Source: Lycium barbarum
Lineage: Eukaryota > Streptophyta > Magnoliopsida > Solanales > Solanaceae
Direction of reading: 5' to 3'
Assembly (NCBI RefSeq): GCF_019175385.1
Contig: NC_083339.1
Location: 113,879,601-113,943,600 of the forward strand
DNA: 64,000 nt
In this document: piece by piece, positions 23,352 to 34,245 of the stretch
Layout: the number at the start of each line of letters is the position of its first letter
Numbering within the stretch: position 1 is the stretch's first letter
The notes under the pieces: generated by a model
What the model was told of the DNA's origin: nothing
Database searches by the model: none
What the model saw: the letters and a program-made list of their open reading frames with translations, nothing else
Position numbers and translations under genes: made by a program

Positions 23352-23393
23352 GAGCACTTGGTCACCTTTCGGAGTACGAGGGCCAAGACCCAA
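21022..23393 (-). pseudogene. LINE ORF2: endonuclease (end) and reverse transcriptase
   Basis: The reading begins in the last part of the apurinic-type endonuclease ([20 protein letters not shown], later QHRLLVMDL). It continues with the RT palm and fingers ([69 protein letters not shown]). An in-frame TAG follows at 22011-22013, where Trp is usual, and then the catalytic [12 protein letters not shown] block (about 21765-21800) and the thumb. A frameshift around 21130-21150 separates the last 35-40 residues ([17 protein letters not shown]). A poly-G run (22726-22747, poly-C on the plus strand) encodes nine glycines and may be a length-variable site. One stop and one frameshift suggest a fairly young but dead copy. 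Confidence 0.85.
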
Positions 23394-23446
23394 ATTGATT
23401 ACCTACTCTCCCGTAAGTGCGATAGACGTTTATGCACGGACTGCAA
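23233..23446. repeat. 95-bp near-perfect inverted repeat (palindrome)
   Basis: Arms 23233-23327 and 23352-23446 are reverse complements with a single mismatch by eye ('gtctattgcac' versus 'gtgcgatagac'), separated by a 24-base loop. Both arms encode the same end of the LINE endonuclease ([20 protein letters not shown]). The right arm joins directly to an unrelated L1-type LINE fragment at 23447. The structure would extrude a strong hairpin. Confidence 0.9.
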
Positions 23447-25055
23447 ACATGTAAGGAACAAAAATATTCCATTAGGATCTTTATTTTGTCTTGGAGGATG
23501 CTCAAGAATAATCTCCCTCTTGATTACGACTTAGGGAGGTTTTGTAACAGATTATTGGCCACATGCTTATGCTGCAGAACTGCTCAAGATGAATCTGTCC
23601 AACATCTTTTTGTTCATAGTGCACCGGCCATACATCTTCTGAAAAAGTTTGGACATTCTCCGGGGATTAATTATAAGGGTACTAACATCAAGGATCTGCT
23701 TAACAGGTGGTGGAATACAACTCACAAAAATAATGTCCACAAAATGCTCCTTTTAGCGAATCCCTTTAGAGGAGTCGCCCAGTCATCCCTTGCAATTCAA
23801 TTGGGAAATGTTTCACGCAATAGCGTGAAAGAAGTCCTACTAAGCTAAAGAAGCAGATGAAGCATCGGGTCTTGGAACTCATACTACTGTTAGCTGACCT
23901 TTTTTCGAAAAAAAACCCGGACGACGTAGTATTTTCTCGTATAATAGAGGGATGATAGCGGCTCTTTGAAAGAAAGACAAGGCTAAGTCACTCCTATTAT
24001 GATTTATTGTGAAATATGGAAGAGTAGGTGTGCCTGCAAATATGGTGATCAAAGCAGATTCTACTACTACAAAATGGAACAGCACATAATATGGCACATT
24101 CATGCTACCCTCAACAAGGCTTATCCCAAGTGTGATCTTCCTTACAACTGGTACAGAATGCGTGATATAGTAGAAAAATTGAAACACTGTTCCAAAAAGC
24201 ATTATTGTTAACTGGACAGACCACCAGCTGGTAGTATCAAAATGAATACAGATGGTAGCTTCTTGGCCCATAATGGTAAAGCTGGTACAGGGGGCGTTGC
24301 CAGAAATGACTTGGGTGATTTTGTGTTTGCCTTCTCTGTAGCAGTCATAACACTGCTGAAGCTTTGGCTGCTAAATATGGTACTTATTGGCAGGGGCGGA
24401 GCTAAGTACTCTCCGGGGTTCGTTTCGGTGAAAAATTACAGTGTATATACAAGATTAAAATTATTTTATATATATATATATATATAGTAGATGTTGAACC
24501 CCCTTGGCTTCTTTGTGTATTTACTTCTTCATATTTTTAAACCCTTAGGTGAAAATTCTAGCTCCGCCACTGCTTATTGGTGTATTCAAAATGAATAATC
24601 CCCTTGCATTATTGAGATGGATTCCCTCATTGTGGAGACTAATCAGATGGCTTTCAACACTGAAGTTACTTTCACTCATTGCTATAGAGAAGCAAATCAA
24701 GTCGCGAATTGCCTCGCAAAGTATGCTACAACAATTGATCGTGAAGTCCTCTTCACCAATTTTCATCACCTCCCTAGAGATGCCAAAGGACCTTTCCAGC
24801 TAGATAGGTGGCAGCTCCCTAGTATTAGACTCAGATATGACGGTGCTAACTTTTTTATAAGTTAATAAATCTCTTCTAGTGAAGGGATTCTCTCTTGTAT
24901 AGGCTTTGTCCCCTTTTTTGTATAGATTATTCTAGCAATCTTAGTGTGTTGTATTCCAGAGGCTAGGATATATACCCTTCTCGGTTTTGTGCATCAAATT
25001 GATATATACAACACCCTAGGATCCCATCCTGGGTTTTATTTTAAAAAAAACCTTC
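23447..25055 (+). pseudogene. L1-type LINE tail: zinc-binding RT domain and RNase H
   Basis: Downstream of the palindrome, a plus-strand remnant encodes the RT zinc-binding region (MLKNNLPLDYDLGRF ... CLCCRTAQDESVQHLF, about 23495-23640). Next comes the linker IWKSRCACKYGDQSRFYYYKM (about 24010-24080). RNase H follows, with the first catalytic Asp in MNTDGSF (24242-24262) and later HCYREANQVANCLAKYA (about 24680-24730). A MITE at 24391-24572 splits the RNase H domain, and there are several stops. The 3' UTR ends near 25055 with 'gatcccatcctgggttttat' and a short A-run. The domain order matches the C-terminal end of plant L1 ORF2. Confidence 0.75.
24391..24572. mobile_element. 182-bp hAT-type MITE with 8-bp target duplication
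   Basis: The termini are CAGGGGCGGAGCTA and, reversed from the right, CAGTGGCGGAGCTA (one mismatch). A perfect 8-bp duplication CTTATTGG lies on each side (24383-24390 and 24573-24580). Eight-base duplications and CAG-type ends are the hallmark of the hAT superfamily. The interior has a (TA)n run at about 24468-24486 and no coding sequence. Removing it restores continuity of the RNase H remnant. Confidence 0.9.
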
Positions 25056-25880
25056 ACATTACACGAAAACTAATGGTTAGGCAATTATTTTTGCTAGCGC
25101 GGCCATTTTTTTTATTTTCATGTCACAATAGCATATCTTTTCGTTGTCAACGAAGTTGGTATGAATTGATTGACATTCTACCTAACATCTCCATATAGCT
25201 TTTTAATGATTCATCCCTTCATGAACCTAAATAATCTACCAAGTAAGAGTATCTAAATCAAAATTATTGACAAATTTAAGGCTCGCTATATATTCCGACT
25301 TATTTTTGTTTATTGAATGTTTGAATCAAATTTATTTAATTCTTATCTGATTAAGTAAATTATATTCTTTCTTCTTTTATAATAATTACAGCCGATGTTA
25401 ATTAGGGGAACAATGATATCAAAATTGATCTATTTTTTTTTTTAATTTTTCAAAGAATGACCTACTCCCTCCTCCTCCTCTATCTCTTTCTACATACGCA
25501 CATGAACTCCATATCTCTTCTTCCACCAGATAAGCCTATGTGTGACAGTGCCTTTAGTAAAATTTCAGCAATTCAGAAAAAATAATGAAATACACAAATA
25601 TTAGCAACAATACTTGGAGTAAATCATTTTTTTAAATACAAGCCAACTACACAAAGCTCAATTTTGACATTTATAGATTTCAAAGTTGTCCTTAATTTGA
25701 TTCGAGGAGTTCGAATTTGTTGAATAGAATCTATTGTTTGAAGCTAAAAAACGTGATTATCTATTGATTTAACGTGAACAAGAAGCAGAAACTCCATAAG
25801 CGGCCATTGTTGAAGCTCGAAGCTTCAAAGTTTGAAATCGGGTTTCCATAAATAAGCTCCATTTTAAGTAGGTATTGTTG
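25056..25880. other. AT-rich intergenic DNA, no gene seen
   Basis: Contains only short ORFs with no recognisable domain and homopolymer runs (for example T at 25431-25442). I see no repeat structure I can name. Confidence 0.45.
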
Positions 25881-25989
25881 CAAAAGATCGGGTACGTATT
25901 GAGGAACCTAAATCTGAAATTTAGGATGATGTGGTGTAGCTTTTGAGGTGTTTTGGATGAATTTGGTGCTTGGATTCAAGGAAGAAGAC

Positions 25990-26400
25990 GAAATTAGTTT
26001 TTGTATATTAGTGTATAATATTGTATAATAGCGTATATGGGTGTATAAACACCTCTTATAATTTTGTATAATGTTGTAGAATATTGTATAATAGAGTATA
26101 AGAGTATATAAACACCTCTTATAATTTGGATAATGTTTGTAGATTGAATGTATAATATTGTATATCGAGTTTTTAAACATTGTTGCAAAACAAATTGGAG
26201 TTTTGTATAATGTTGTATACCATGTGTATAATAATGTATACCAGATTTTGAATAAATGTGTATACACGGGTATTGTCGTGTATAATATTGTATAATTATA
26301 TTTTTTTAGTGTATATACCTACACATTATACACCTTCAAACACTTATATACATAATGTACCTGTTTTTTGTATATAAGTGTATAACACTGTATAAAAGTG
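25990..26400. repeat. Degenerate 'tgtataatattgtata' tandem repeat
   Basis: Roughly 400 bases are built of imperfect 10-17-base words such as 'tgtataatattgtata', 'gtgtataaacacctctt' (twice, near 26040 and 26105) and 'tgtataatgttgtata'. The Tyr/Ile-rich ORFs on the minus strand are translations of this repeat. Confidence 0.7.
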
Positions 26401-26539
26401 TTTTTGGGCTAAAGCTTTACAATATAAATTTTGTGCTATTTTTTTTTGCAATGTAAGTGAACAAATTGTATATTTATGAAATTCTCCCTTATTTATTTGC
26501 TTTGAATGGATTTGATTCATTTCACCTCCATTGCCAACT

Positions 26540-26960
26540 CAATTTCACAAGAACCAATCACCGACTACTTTCACTGCAGAACTTCTATTACCGGCCAGGC
26601 AGGCACCATTGCACAAGCTCCTCCGCAACCAACCTCCTAAGACAAGCTCCTCCACCAGCAACCACATCTACAGCTAGCCGCTACTAGCAATCGCCTTCAC
26701 CACCACCACCAACCTTCACGGCTCTACCATCATTGTTAATCACCACTAACCACCTCTACTGTCAACCATCACCGCTCCGCCATAACCTCTAGGCTCTATC
26801 TAATGTCATATAACCACCACCGTCTGCATTGCACAACCCCCCTCGCCTGCCGCCTCTAACAACCACCACTTCATAACTATCACCATCGACCATCACTTTC
26901 TTCGGTTGTCATTACCACTTACTTTTAGATTGTGATTCATCAAAATAATTTGTTTTAACA
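26540..26960. other. CAC/ACC-rich stretch of unknown origin
   Basis: Strong strand bias, with many 'accaccacc' and 'caccactaaccacc' words on the plus strand. The short ORF at 26457-26687 is compositionally driven. No domain recognised. Confidence 0.4.
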
Positions 26961-27073
26961 CCTTATTAATTGACACTTTCTCCAATATTGTAAAAAGCAC
27001 ACCCTAATTAAATAGGCATTGAGATTTGATCATATAACACTTAACAGGGTCAAATATGAAAAAGCAAGGTTAA

Positions 27074-28475
27074 GGGTGTGTTCGGTATGGAAGAAAATAT
27101 TTTCCAATTTTGTTATGTTCGTTTTGTCAAAAATTTTGGAAAATATTTTTCTCAAAATTGGGAAAAATAACTTCCCTGATAAAAGCAGTGAAAACAAATT
27201 CACAAGCTCATTCCACCAACCACCCTATTACCACCCAACCCAACCCCCCACCCACGCCACCCTAACCCACCCACCACCCCATCCCCCGGCCCAAAAATAA
27301 ATTTGTTTTGGAAAAAAAAAATTGACATTATTTTTGATTTTTTGCACCCTCAACCCAAACCCCGCACCCTACCCCCCACTCCACCAAAAAAATTTTTTTT
27401 TTTGAAAAAAAAAAATTGACTTTTTTTTTTTGGGTTTTTTACACCCCCAACCCCCACCAACCATCCCACACCCTACCCCCTCACAATTTTTTTTTTTTTT
27501 TGAAAAAAAAGTTTTGACTTTTTTTTTTTGCAGCCGCACCCTACCCCTCCTGCAACCCTGCACCCCTCACCCCCCGCAAAAAAAATTAATATTTTTGCAA
27601 AAAAAGGTTTGACATTTGTTTTGGTATTTTGCACCCCCGGCACCCTCCCCCCCTCCCCCTCCCCCCGCCCCCAAAAATATTTTTTTTGAAAAAAAAGTTT
27701 TGACATTTATTTTGGTTTTTTGCACCCCCCCCCCCCCCCCTCCAAAAAAAAGTTGACAATTATAAAAATTGAATGTTTGCGTAGTTAAAAATTAAAACTT
27801 TTGGAGGGGGTGATGGGGTATTTGGGGGGGGGGGGGGAGGCGTGGCGGTGGGTGATGAAAAGATTTTTTTTTTTTGGGTAGGGGGTGTCTGGGGTGTAGA
27901 AACCCGCAAAAGACAATAAAAAACTTCAAAAAAAATGTTGGGGTTGGGGAGGAGGGGTGTTGGTGTTGTATGGGTTCCACGCAAGGGGGATGTGGTCGTG
28001 TAAAAAATTCAGAAAAAAATTATAAACTTCAAAAAAAAAAATGTTGTGGGGGGATGGGTGTGGGGTAGGGTGCATGGGGAGGGGGTGGTGTATGGGTTAC
28101 GGGAGTGGTTGGGGGTGGGGTGCAAAAAACAAAAAAATCAAAATAAAAAAATTGAGGAGGGGTGGGGGCGTAGGGGTGTGGGTGGGAGTGGGGGTGTGGG
28201 TGGGGGTATGGGGTTGGAGTTGGTAAGGGTTGGGGGTAGGGGTGCAAAAAAGCAAAAAAAATAAAAATCAAAAGAATTTTTTTTTTAGGGAGAGAGGGGT
28301 GGGGGCGTAGGTGGGTGGGTGGGAGTAGGGTGTGGGGGGTATGGGGGTGGGTTGGAGTTGGTGAGGCTTGAATGAGTATTTTCCGGAAAATGTTTTCTAT
28401 TAACCAAACAAACATGATTACCTAAACGAACGTGAGAAAATAAGTGAAACATTTTCCTTCATACCGAACACACCC
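27074..28475. mobile_element. TIR element with C-rich and G-rich halves
   Basis: The left end GGGTGTGTTCGGTATGGA and the right end (reversed) GGGTGTGTTCGGTATGAA match at all but one base, and both sides have TAA (27071-27073 and 28476-28478). This fits a PIF/Harbinger-type MITE (3-bp TWA-like target site). The inner left half (27230-27760) is made of about five units of A/T runs plus 'ttttgcaccccc' C-rich blocks. The right half (27795-28370) is the mirror, with G-rich blocks such as 'ggggtgggg' and 'gtgcaaaaaa'. The ORFs inside are low-complexity translations and not genes. Confidence 0.75.
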
Positions 28476-28590
28476 TAATTCTTTCTTGATTTGCTAAGTG
28501 GACTTTTTTTTTTATCCGAAGAGAGTAATAATTAAATATGTATGCAAATTCAAACGTCTTAAGTTTCTAAAAAATGAGGCCTTAAACACA

Positions 28591-28834
28591 TTAGGGATCG
28601 TTTGGTTGCTGATTAGGAACTAAGTTATTCATATATTAAATTCTACATAAGTAATACCATATTTGGTAGCATTCCTTTGCTATCTATAAAATTCAACACA
28701 TCAATACAGTGTTTGGTTAAAAACAAATATAACTAATACATGTATAACTAAACCAATAAAAGTAATAAATAAATTTCCTCACAGCTAACTCCTGCATTAT
28801 TAGTACTCCTTTACTCTAAACCCAACCAGGCCCT
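28591..28834. mobile_element. MITE-like element ('gggatcgtttggttgctg')
   Basis: The left end 'gggatcgtttggttgc' and the right end, reversed, 'agggcctggttgggttt' are imperfect inverted relatives of the many 'GGGCCTGTTTGGTT' MITEs of plants. It is about 244 bases, AT-rich and non-coding. The target duplication is short (TA) and not decisive. Confidence 0.5.
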
Positions 28835-28875
28835 ATGGGAACCAGGCCGCAAATAGCACTTTATAGGCAAACACA

Positions 28876-29420
28876 AGTTAGTTGATTTCCTTTTAGTCTT
28901 TGATTTTCCACGGCTACTTTGGAAATGCAATTTTCTACTCTGATTCAGATATTTGTAAGTTTAGATGCAATTCTTATGGAAAAGATACATGTACTTTAGG
29001 CCTTTGTTTTTTTTTTGCAACTGGCTTAGTAAAGTAGAAATCATTAGCTGTCAACTGTTCATAGTAGCTCTTTCAATCCGGCGAAATGGAAGGCTTTGGC
29101 GTGTACCAAAATGGAACTGAAGGGTGCAGTAGAACTTGAAGGAGAGGAATAAATTAGTCGCATTGCAATTATTCCACCAGTACGGGTCAGAGAATAAGAT
29201 CGGTTCTATTAAGAACAGGTCGTATTGTTGGCTGGGAGAGCTGGTAAAAGAATGAAGCCACCCAGCATCTTGCACGAGACGTAGATTGGAAAATACGCTT
29301 GATTTTTTTTTTTTTTTTTGATGTTTTAGGTAAAGCAGAATGGGTTTCCGCTTCAATGGCTAGAATCGTTGAACTCTACTTAAAATGTTGTTGAAGAACG
29401 CAAGTGAAAGGAAAAGAGTA
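28876..29420 (+). pseudogene. Broken copy of the 17118 small ORF, with an insert
   Basis: Positions 28876-29020 repeat the 108-residue ORF region ('gttagttgatttccttttag', 'tttggaaatgcaattttctac', 'gcaattcttatggaaaaga') with a frame-breaking indel after 'gattttccac'. The match then stops in a T-run and resumes at about 29310 ('tttttgatgttttaggtaaa', 'aaaatgttgttgaagaac'). The roughly 290 bases between are unrelated and bordered by T-runs at 29008-29018 and 29301-29320, which suggests a retrotransposed insert. No function is supported. Confidence 0.55.
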
Positions 29421-30098
29421 AACTTAAGTGTGCTGAGTGTTCGGTTTATTTCCATGTTTGCTCTCAATTTAATAATATGCTACTAGGTTTCTAGTTCTTT
29501 GTTTACATCTATAGAGCCAATAGTATTTTGGTAATACTCTTATCTTGCAATTTTTCAGAGAGTTTACCATATGTTTGGATCTTCAAAATTTATGGGAGAT
29601 TTTTTTTTTTCCAGATGAAGTAAAAAGCTTCATCGAAGGCATCAAGAAGATGCAAAGGAGAAGTACATTTGAAGTGACAAATTTGTGAAAATAACGTTAA
29701 GAGAAAAGCGTAACAAAATCTCAGAATTAAATTTCCTCACTTTATTTTAGAAGGCAATTTAAAAGTGTATGGAAATTGGGTTGGAGGGATACTGTATAAG
29801 GTAGGATATTACTGATCTTACCTTTTATGAGAAATAGCTGAGATCATTGGCCAAGTTGAGTAAGAGATGGCTCTAGCTGAAGTGACAGTGACACCCCCCC
29901 CCCCCACAAAAAAAAAAAAAAACACACACACACACAGAGTGTGGTGGGATTGGTGTTGGCTTCCAGGTTATGCAAAGGTGGCGCGGGGGGGGGGGGGGGG
30001 GGGGGGGGAAGAGAGACGGTGAACGACGACACTAGGTCTAGGAGGAACACAAGGTGAGTTCCAATGAATCAGTTTGCTAAATTGTAGTTGTAAACTTG
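29421..30098. other. Spacer with homopolymer runs
   Basis: No gene recognised. It has a poly-C/poly-A/(CA)n cluster at 29890-29938 and a 26-base poly-G run near 29983-30008. The latter could form a G-quadruplex and may be poorly assembled. Confidence 0.5.
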
Positions 30099-30218
30099 TG
30101 TCACGCCACAAATCCACGTGATTGGCACCCCGAACTCTATCTGATTCGATGAACCAACCCATGTTATAATCCCTACTTATGCACCTATATCATGAATGCG
30201 GAAGCTTTTGAAACATCC

Positions 30219-31880
30219 TGTTACACCTCCGAAAAATCTTCCGTTGGTACGCAAATGAATGAACCAGTGAAATACGAGTATCGGGTTAATGATGACTTAA
30301 GGGCATTTTGGGAAAGAGTTATAACGTCCCTTAGATTGCTAATGAAGTGTTAAACAGGTGTTAAGAAGGTTCCATAAGGATTGGAGATCAACGAAGTGAC
30401 GAGAACAAGTTCAGTGGACTAGTGAGTTTTACGGCACATTATACGGACCGCATAATGTTTTACGGACCGTAAAACCATCACAACGAGGGTTGCTCACTGA
30501 TGCAATTTTACGATCAGTTATACGGACCGTATAAATTTTTACGGCCCGTATAATGAACCGTCAAATTGTCACAGTGAAGGGTAAAGGAAAGGCACGTTTT
30601 ACGGTCAATTATACGGACCGTATAATGGACCCCGACAGATTAGTGATGGGTTATTTAATAAGGGACCAAGTTCATGAAATCATTTCCACATTTCATTCTT
30701 CTCTCTAAAACATCTCTCTACATTTATTACACAAGTTTTCAAGGATTGTAAGCCATCAATAACATAAACCAAGTGAATCAAGAGTAAGGAAACCCATTAA
30801 AGGCCATTCAAGTCAAGAAATCCAAATGGAGGAAAACTAGGGTTTTTGCTCAAGTGGAGTATTATCAACTAAGGCTTGTTCCTACGACTTCTAAGGTAAG
30901 ATTCACGATATTTATATGTTGTTTGAGGTATTTGAGAGTCAAAATGCTTGAACATTAGAAGAGTATAGCAAAATGGGTCATGAATGATGAATAGTGACGT
31001 TTTGAGAAATAGTTCGAATTGAATCATGATTGTTGTTGTGTTGTGACATGAATGTGTTATAAATGACGTTAAGACCATGAAATAGACATTGTAAATGAAT
31101 GGACGAAGTTGGGTGTTGTGACCATGAATATGGATAAATGAAAGTGAATTGAGAAACCTAGATAATGTGGATGATTAATGGCCATTGTTATGATATTGTG
31201 AATGTGTTGTAGACGTTTGGAAGTTGAATTACGATATGGAGGAATGTCGTATAAATAAAGGAAATGCTGTCCGATTTTCTCTAGCTTTAGCCATGTGTGC
31301 TAATTGTCGATTCTAATGATAGTATGACTTTAATGAAGGTAGAAACGTGAGCATCCAAGGAGTACGTGCAAGTGTAGAATAGTTCAACGAAAAGGTATGT
31401 AAGGATAACCCTTCTTTCATAAGGCATGATCCTTTGGCCAAACCTCAAATCCTCTATAAGCTTATGATGTCTTCAATGACTTATATTCCGAGCTAGTAAG
31501 CTCACGATGCTCGATATGCACTACGATTGTACTAAGTTCCTCACATGACGAATAAGCCTATAATATAGATGTAACGATAATGGTGATGATAGTATGATGA
31601 TGAGAGCAAAATGATGCCAAAGATTCTTATGAGCTATTATATATGTATATGTGCCTATGAAGGGCTACAATGGGACCCCGAGCTTATAATGTCGGGTAGA
31701 ATATATGTATACGAATATGTATAGAGTATGTATATGATTACGTAACGTGCGCACACATCTGCAGATGGTACGGATAACCCTGAAGCCTTGGTAGGGCCAG
31801 GTAGATATAACCTTGAGCCTTAGTTGGCCAAGTATGTATGAAACACCGAACCTCTATGGTCGGGTACGCTATGTATACCT

Positions 31881-31912
<32 letters not shown>

Positions 31913-32655
31913 GCTATGTAAATGACATCATTAAGAGTACGAATATGTTATGTATATGAGATGTAAATGATTATGAGGGTAATTAAGTACGGATATGGAT
32001 GTATGTATGCGGGTACGCAATAGAAACGGAATGTCTCTATGGAAAGCAAGTAAGTTCCATGATGATGATATTATTGCCCCCCCCCCCCTCCTATGCTACG
32101 TCACATGTGGTTCTTTATGCTTCTATATCGATGTTGATCATGCTTTACATACTCAGTACATTCTTCGTACTGACGTCCTTTTGTTTTTGGACGCTGCGTC
32201 ATGCTCGCAGGTGCACAAGGAGACAGACTTGATCCATAGAAGCTTTCTCAGAGATTACATAGCAGAGCTCCATTTCATTCGGAGCCATAGATTTTGGGTA
32301 CTTATTCTTTTGTGTATATAGTTATGGGCATAGCGGGGTCCTATCCCGCTCATGTGATATGTATACTCTTCTTAGAGGCTCGTAGACATGTGTATGTGGG
32401 TAGATATGTTTGGCCTTGTCGGCCTATGTTTTGTATATCATTTTGTTGGCCTCGTCGGCCTTGTACATTTGATGTGGCATAGATGCCTATGATGCTATCC
32501 AAGATGATTGTCGCCCAACGGGACTAATATGATTGATGACTAGAATGCATGACTTGATTTATGAATCGCCTAGATATTATGTGAATGTGTGTTAAGGGGT
32601 GCCCGGGTGGGGTAGCACCGGGTGCTCGTCACGGCCCCCTAGTCGGGTCGTGACA
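30219..32655 (+). repeat. Left LTR (2437 bp)
   Basis: Begins TGTTACACCTCC and ends GGGTCGTGACA. The first 450 bases hold several copies of a short palindrome around 'atacggaccgtat'. It contains about 170 bases near 31823-31993 that the right LTR lacks, including a (TA)n run at 31884-31905. Poly-C at 32078-32087. Confidence 0.93.
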
Positions 32656-32866
32656 AAAGTGGTATCAGAGCAGTTCAGTCCTAGGGTGTGTCTACGAGCC
32701 GTGTCTAGTAGAGTCTTGGTTATGGGTGTGTTGCGCACCACACTTCTAAACAAGAAGCTGCGGACATTTTAGGAATAAATGACCTTCTTTCTTCATAAGA
32801 ATCGTGCGATAGAGCTATGATGTAAGAAATTCTTGTTCCTTAATACTGTGTTGTGTATTTCAGAGA

Positions 32867-34245
32867 ATGCTTGTAAAGAGAAAGGCTACAGCGGCCCAAA
32901 AGGGCAAGACGGTGGCAGAAAAGCGGGCTGGAAAAGCACCGCCACCGGTAGTAGAAGAAAATGAGGCCCAGAGTGCGGCTCAATCCCAGTCCTCCCAGAC
33001 AGTGCCTGTTACTGAGGAGCGTGAGGGAGCTCCAGCTCCTCCCCCGGATGCTTCAGGCCAAGATGTCAAAGAGGCCATACAATTGCTTACACAGTTGGTT
33101 ACTGCTCAGAGTCAACGGCAAGGTACGAGGCAGGGTGACAGGGTTGTTAGTGCAAGGGCCTGTGATTTCATTACTTTAAACCCTCCAGAGTTCTTTGGGT
33201 CAAAGCCGGAGGAGGATCCTCAGGACTTCATTGATGGTATGTTGAGAAAACTCCGATTGATACACGCTTCAGACACCGAGTCGGTGGAGTTAGCGTCATA
33301 TAGATTGAGAGATGTCTCGGTCCAATGATATACGGTTTGGATGGCTTCACGGGGAACCAATGCACCTCCCCCTGTATGGCAAGAGTTTGTTGATTCTTTT
33401 CTCCGACACTATATGCCTCCGGAAGTTCGGCGAGCTAGAGCCGATAAGTTCTTGAATTTGAGGCAAGGTAGCATGAGTGCTCTAGATTATAGTCTCCGCT
33501 TCAATTCCTTGGCTAGGTATGCTTCAGCCATGGTAGCGGATATGGGTGGTCGAGTGCACCGGTTTTGAAAGGCCTAGGGCCACACTTGATGGATAGATGT
33601 TTGACTGCGTCCCTTCAGGACGGTATGGATATTGCACGCATTCAGGCCCATGCTCAGAACTTAGAGGAAAGCTTGCAACAGCAAAGGAGTGAGCGTGAGC
33701 AAGATAGGGGCCATAGCAAGAGGGCAAGATCGTCGGGTTCGACGGGTGAGTTTAGAGGTGGGCATAGGTAGCAGTTCCCCAGACATTCAGGCTATTCTAT
33801 GACCAGTGCGCCTCCACGGTTTTCAGGCCAGAGATTTGATAGATCTACTCGTTCAGGGCCGAGTCAGAGTTTCTCAGGGTCTCAGTTTAGAGGTGATTCG
33901 GGTCAGGCAAGGCCACCCGTACCACGATGTTCCCAGTGTGGGAAGTTGCATTGGGGTCAGTGCCGATCAGGCTCAGATGGTTGCTATTCATGTGGTCAAC
34001 CAGGCCATATCATGCGTGATTGCCCCTCAGTACATGGTAGAGGTAGGACCAAGCCATCAGGGTCGGCAGTCGGATCATCAGCATCTGTACGCCCTACGGG
34101 GCCAGGTTCACATGCGCCAATCGGCCATGGTAGAGGTAGAGGGAGAGCTCCCACTTCTAGCGGTCCTCAGTACCGTATTTATGCTTTGGCTGGACGCCAA
34201 GATCGTGAGTCTTCTCCTGACGTGGTCACAGGTATATTACGGTAT
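32867..34245 (+). pseudogene. gag of the Ty3/gypsy element, broken
   Basis: Capsid-nucleocapsid polyprotein that would package the element RNA. It starts MLVKRKATAAQKGK. The capsid part includes LNPPEFFGSKPEEDPQDFID and YMPPEVRRARADKFLNLRQG. The nucleocapsid has a CCHC zinc knuckle (CYSCGQPGHIMRDC, 33982-34023). Breaks: TGA at 33326-33328, a frameshift at about 33562-33568 (GRVHRF|KGLGPHL), TAG at 33772-33774, and another frameshift near 34240, before the protease. The frame can be followed by eye across each break, which indicates recent decay. Confidence 0.9.

Noticed and set aside
27430..28415. Pro/Gly-rich ORFs at 27.4-28.4 kb
   Set aside because: They are driven by C-rich and G-rich low-complexity DNA within a TIR element.
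31995..32482. ORFs in the left LTR (and 39411-39665 in the right LTR)
   Set aside because: They lie in LTR sequence and have no homology I recognise. The LTR is explained as a regulatory repeat.
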